A stretch of 33,934 nucleotides of DNA from a virus. Below the pieces are notes generated by a model that made no database searches, had not been told where the DNA came from, and worked only from the letters and a program-made list of their open reading frames with translations. Position numbers and translations under genes: made by a program. Positions 31,193 to 33,934 of the stretch are shown here, one piece after another (position 1 is the first letter of the stretch; every line of letters begins with the position of its first letter). The stretch is taken from the IMG/VR virus record IMGVR_UViG_3300035190_000295, positions 1-33,934 of that record; one strand, 5' to 3'.

Positions 31193-31437
31193 GATTTCTC
31201 CAATCGTTTGGCAATTTCATTTGCTATTTCATAGCATCGTGTCATAGCAATCCGCTTAGGGTGAGTGGCATCTATTGGCACCCCATCGTGCAGCATCTGA
31301 CTTCCAATTTCTTCAAGACAAAGCCATGCTGATTGCAGCAAGTATTCATCAGGAGTGAAGTCCTCCACATTCGCACATTCACATCCAGACTTCTTACAAA
31401 AGCCACCACAAGACGAACATTGGCGTACTTCTTTCAT
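31189..31437 (-). CDS. Hypothetical cysteine-containing protein, 82 residues
   Basis: The N-terminal MKEVRQCSSCGGFCKKSGCECAN has six cysteines in CxxCxxxC...CxC form, a likely zinc site. A helical C-terminus follows (DEYLLQSAWLCLEEIGSQML, MTRCYEIANEIAKRLEKS). The start at 31437 overlaps the upstream TGA (ATGA); an eight-codon longer frame is rejected. Confidence 0.65.
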   Translation of the reverse strand: MKEVRQCSSCGGFCKKSGCECANVEDFTPDEYLLQSAWLCLEEIGSQMLHDGVPIDATHPKRIAMTRCYEIANEIAKRLEKS

Positions 31438-31658
31438 TCCACACCACCGTTCTGCGCCCACAGTGCAGCCTTGCTTGCCAGGAAGAATGCCTCTGAGCAG
31501 GTCAGTCTAGATGACCGGATGTAAAGCACACCGCCTTCGGTGTATCCACAGATCAGCACGTCGGTCAGGTGGTCGCATTCGGCATCGACAAGTGCTGACT
31601 CGATGGCTTGCTGCGCAGTCATATTTGTGCTTGGTGGTAGGCGTATTATGTTGCTCAT
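31434..31658 (-). CDS. Hypothetical protein, 74 residues
   Basis: MSNIIRLPPSTNMTAQQAIESALVDAEC, then LTDVLICGYTEGGVLYIRSSRLTCSEAFFLASKAALW. It has an alpha/beta feel and recalls a group of phage proteins with an 'MTAxQAL' helix and 'V.I..Y.E.G.LYIRSS' strands, unknown function. GAGGTACTTTA precedes ATG 31658, which shares a base with the upstream stop (TAATG). Confidence 0.65.
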   Translation of the reverse strand: MSNIIRLPPSTNMTAQQAIESALVDAECDHLTDVLICGYTEGGVLYIRSSRLTCSEAFFLASKAALWAQNGGVE

Positions 31659-31783
31659 TAAAGTACCTCGTAATCGTGAAAAATAACTCCAATCGATGCG
31701 TCTCCTACTTTGCAATCCCTGACCCACATTGCGGTCTCAGGATCAGGAGCAAGCCTGACAGCTTGCTGAATAAGTGGTGTCAT
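31658..31783 (-). CDS. Small hypothetical protein, 41 residues
   Basis: ATG 31783 overlaps the helicase TGA (ATGA) with AAGGAGCTGGG upstream; the TAA shares a base with the next ATG. The product starts MTPLIQQAVRLAPDPETAMW and ends VIFHDYEVL. Its final codons (GAG GTA) supply the next ribosome-binding site. No family known; the exact fit between neighbours is the main support. Confidence 0.55.
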   Translation of the reverse strand: MTPLIQQAVRLAPDPETAMWVRDCKVGDASIGVIFHDYEVL

Positions 31784-33369
31784 TCCCAGCTCCTTTTCAT
31801 CACTCTAAAAAATTTCCCGTCCTTGCGATACTCGATCAGCTTCGGCGGCGTGGCGTTATTCATGTTCTGCACCATCTCGATCATGCTTTGCACATTCAAA
31901 CCACCAGGCACAATGCTGGCGCTGTTCGCAATACTCAGCAGCAGGCCCATCGCTCTCTGGCCAGCGTAACCCTCGTGCATGATCGGCAAGTATTCAGTGA
32001 TCGGCGGGTCACTCAGCCCCCCGTAATAAGTCACCGCCAGCATCTTGATGCCAGACGCCCTGCTCGTATGCTCACGCCAGGCCCAGCTTCTCACCTCCAG
32101 CTCTTGGCCCTCTAGCCCCATTATGTCGTCATTTCGCAACACCATCGCCTTCTTCACAGGCTCAGGGAAAGCCGCACCGCACGCAGGGCAGACCTGAACC
32201 GAAATCGGGCACAGCTCCCCGCACTCGTCGCAAACCTTTATCGGTGCCTCGCCATCGCCAGAACTCCCCTTCTTGGGTGGCTGGACCGCCGTAATCGGCC
32301 CGTGCATTTCCACCACTCCAGCAAAGTCCAGGACTAGGCAGTGATCGGTATGACTCTTAACCCTCATGCCCCGGCCAGCCATCTGCACATACAGGCTGGC
32401 GCTCATGGTCGGCCTTAGCATGGCCACCAGGTCAATGTCGGGGTAGTCAAACCCGGTCGTCAACACGTTGGCATTCGTCAGCGCGCGCAAGCGCCCAGCC
32501 TTAAAGTCGGTCAGGATGCGCTCGCGCTCCTTCTTCGGGGTTTCCCCGGTCACACACTCAGCGGTGATTCCCTGCTGGCGCAGGGCTTCGGCAACGTGCT
32601 GCGCGTGCTGCACACCAGCACAGAAAAACAGCCACGCCTTGCGCTCTCCAGCCAGGGCCATTACCTCGCGCACCACAGCATGGTTCTTGTCGTCCGTGTC
32701 CACGGCGGCCTGTAGCTCGGATTCGATGAATTCTCCTCCGCGCTTCTTCACCCCGGTCGTGTCCAGCTTGGCCTTGGTGACTTTTGAGCGCAGGGTTGAC
32801 AGATAGCCTTTGAAGATCAGCTCCTCGATGCTCACAGGCGTCAGCAGGTCATCAAACATCGCAGGCTTTTCAGTTATCAGGCCATGCCCCAAGCGGTACG
32901 GCGTGGCCGTCAGGCCAATCACGCGCAGGCTCGGGTTGATCGCTTTCAGCTCGGCCAGCAGCTTGCGATAACCGCCCTCGTCTTTGTGGTTGACCAAGTG
33001 GCACTCGTCGATGATCACCAGATCAATGTGGCCAAGCTCTCGCGCCTTGCTCCGCACCGACTGAATGCCAGCAAACGTGATCGGCTCCCCCAAGTCCTTG
33101 CGGTCAATGCTCGCGCTGTAGATCCCCATCGGCGCCCCAGGCCAGTGCTGGCGCATCTTCTCAGCGTTCTGCTCAATCAGCTCCTTGACATGGGTCAGCA
33201 TCAGCACACGGGTTTCGGGCCAGTTCTGCAAAGCATCCTTGCACAGCGCGGCCACAATGTGGCTCTTGCCAGATCCAGTCGGCAGCACCAGGCAGGGATT
33301 GCCCAGGCCACCGGCCTCGAACCAGGCATACAGCTGGTCGATGGTGCGCTGTTGGTATTCACGCAGCAT
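31780..33369 (-). CDS. DEAD/DEAH-type SF2 helicase with C-terminal zinc ribbon
   Basis: 529 residues. Motifs: I LPTGSGKSH (29-37), II IDECH (121-125), III LTATPYR (154-160), motifs IV-V in the second RecA lobe (ALTNANVLTTGFDYP, about 297-311) and VI QMAGRGMR (330-337). A four-Cys ribbon CDECGELC...CPACG follows (381-399), then about 130 residues of own character. It resembles phage-encoded UvsW/RadD-like helicases that remodel branched DNA. ATG 33369 has GGGGAAGCC upstream and overlaps the methyltransferase end by 11 bases; a 65-residue upstream extension is out-of-frame overlap with that gene and is rejected. Confidence 0.9.
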   Translation of the reverse strand: MLREYQQRTIDQLYAWFEAGGLGNPCLVLPTGSGKSHIVAALCKDALQNWPETRVLMLTHVKELIEQNAEKMRQHWPGAPMGIYSASIDRKDLGEPITFAGIQSVRSKARELGHIDLVIIDECHLVNHKDEGGYRKLLAELKAINPSLRVIGLTATPYRLGHGLITEKPAMFDDLLTPVSIEELIFKGYLSTLRSKVTKAKLDTTGVKKRGGEFIESELQAAVDTDDKNHAVVREVMALAGERKAWLFFCAGVQHAQHVAEALRQQGITAECVTGETPKKERERILTDFKAGRLRALTNANVLTTGFDYPDIDLVAMLRPTMSASLYVQMAGRGMRVKSHTDHCLVLDFAGVVEMHGPITAVQPPKKGSSGDGEAPIKVCDECGELCPISVQVCPACGAAFPEPVKKAMVLRNDDIMGLEGQELEVRSWAWREHTSRASGIKMLAVTYYGGLSDPPITEYLPIMHEGYAGQRAMGLLLSIANSASIVPGGLNVQSMIEMVQNMNNATPPKLIEYRKDGKFFRVMKRSWE

Positions 33370-33934
33370 GGCTTCCCCACTGTTTCGCCATCGCGTCAGC
33401 AATGCCTTGATAAGTCTCGCTGCGGATCTTCCAGCGGTCGGCGCTCGGGGCCAGCTTGTTTTGTCCACTGGAGGTCTGGTTGCCCCAGCGCGGTCTGGCC
33501 TTCTTCTCGCCATTACAGTTTGCGCACCCATACTTTCCAGCACCATCAGGCAATTCGATGCCACAGCACACCCAGCGCGGATCGACCAGCTCGGAGGCCA
33601 CCAACTTCGGCAGACCCTTCAACCACAAGCACGTTTTCTTGCTGGCGTCGTGGCCAAACTCGTAAGGGTTGATGATCTGGTCTGGTGGCCGGATACGACT
33701 GGAAATCACGCTGACAGGATTCTCGATTGCGATGCGCTCGATAGGTGCATCCATCAGCAGGCGCACAAAAGCCAAGGCATCCTCAGTCAATTGCGGGTCA
33801 CGCAGACCACGGGTTGTCCAGTGCATTCCAGACACACTCAAATATGTGCATGGCGGATGGGCCACCATCAAATCCCATTTGTCGTGCATCACATCGCGCA
33901 CATCCCCTTGGTAGTGCGGCCCAAGCTGATCTGT
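33359..33934 (-). CDS. DNA cytosine methyltransferase-like protein, main part (5' end at 220 across the circle)
   Basis: This segment encodes residues 32-222 of the protein starting at 220. It shows HPPCTYLSVSG (57-67, with the Pro-Cys pair used for catalysis in C5 methyltransferases) and IAIENPVSVI (99-108). A Cys4-like region (WVCCGIELPDGAGKYGCANC) precedes the C-terminal SETYQGIADAMAKQWG. If the molecule is treated as linear, the first start here would be GTG 33901, but the circular reading is clearly better. It overlaps the helicase start by 11 bases. Confidence 0.85.
   Translation of the reverse strand, partial: TDQLGPHYQGDVRDVMHDKWDLMVAHPPCTYLSVSGMHWTTRGLRDPQLTEDALAFVRLLMDAPIERIAIENPVSVISSRIRPPDQIINPYEFGHDASKKTCLWLKGLPKLVASELVDPRWVCCGIELPDGAGKYGCANCNGEKKARPRWGNQTSSGQNKLAPSADRWKIRSETYQGIADAMAKQWGSHAA
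33808..33934. repeat. Terminal direct repeat, right copy
   Basis: Exact copy of bases 1-127; see the left copy. Only one of the two belongs to the real circle. Confidence 0.95.

Noticed and set aside
33370-33564. 65-residue N-terminal extension of the SF2 helicase
   Set aside because: It overlaps the methyltransferase coding region in another frame and lacks helicase features; the motif spacing from ATG 33369 is normal.
32884-33672. Long plus-strand frame (262 codons) opposite the helicase and methyltransferase
   Set aside because: Antisense to genes with clear catalytic motifs; no ribosome-binding site or family resemblance.

Overview
The window is one complete, circular phage genome, opened at an arbitrary point inside a gene. 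Bases 1-127 and 33808-33934 are identical, so the true circle is about 33,807 bp. The rightward block has the P22 virion gene order: small and large terminase, portal, scaffold, coat, gp4-like and gp10-like tail factors, a needle-position protein with a knob-like C-terminus, three ejection proteins, and a tailspike with a P22-type head-binding domain. That indicates a short-tailed (podovirus) particle and probably headful packaging. No integrase, CI-like repressor, tRNA or CRISPR array was seen, so a lytic lifestyle is the simplest reading. A chromosome-like acyltransferase gene and a repeat-like sequence beside it suggest a Comamonadaceae-type betaproteobacterial host; this is inference from memory of such genomes.

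Layout. A compact control region (about 3888-3990) holds two interleaved, outward-facing promoters built on an inverted repeat. The leftward transcript starts at 3871 and runs through the artificial junction to about 27349, roughly 10.3 kb. It encodes recombination and DNA metabolism genes (Sak4-like ATPase, DUF669 ssDNA-binding-like protein, Cas4-like nuclease, cytosine-methyltransferase-like protein, SF2 helicase, VRR-NUC nuclease) and a train of very small genes joined by ATGA/TAATG overlaps. Several of these were found only by following the overlaps: 41, 45, 52, 31 and 42 codons. The rightward transcript starts with a 60-residue HTH protein and a primase-helicase. These are followed by the imported acyltransferase (6301-7194), a candidate replication origin with DnaA boxes and GGTAAC iterons (7152-7351), then packaging, virion and lysis genes to 27401.

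How it works together. The HTH protein probably sets the balance between the two promoters. The primase-helicase and host DnaA may open the candidate origin, while the leftward genes repair, recombine and possibly methylate phage DNA. The late block builds a P22-like capsid (with a lectin-fold protein, a cupin and several small accessory proteins inserted in it), then lyses the cell with two holin-like membrane proteins and an M15 peptidase endolysin. The coat-to-gp4 segment (about 12.56-15.83 kb) uses more A/T-ending codons than its flanks, a sign of mosaic exchange.

Most interesting points: the acyltransferase captured next to the candidate origin with its C-terminus rewritten by DnaA-box DNA, the iteron/hairpin origin, the symmetric bidirectional promoter, and three repeat-built proteins of unknown function (Gly-Ser/Tyr/Asp, Ala/Trp/Asp and AAPST types).
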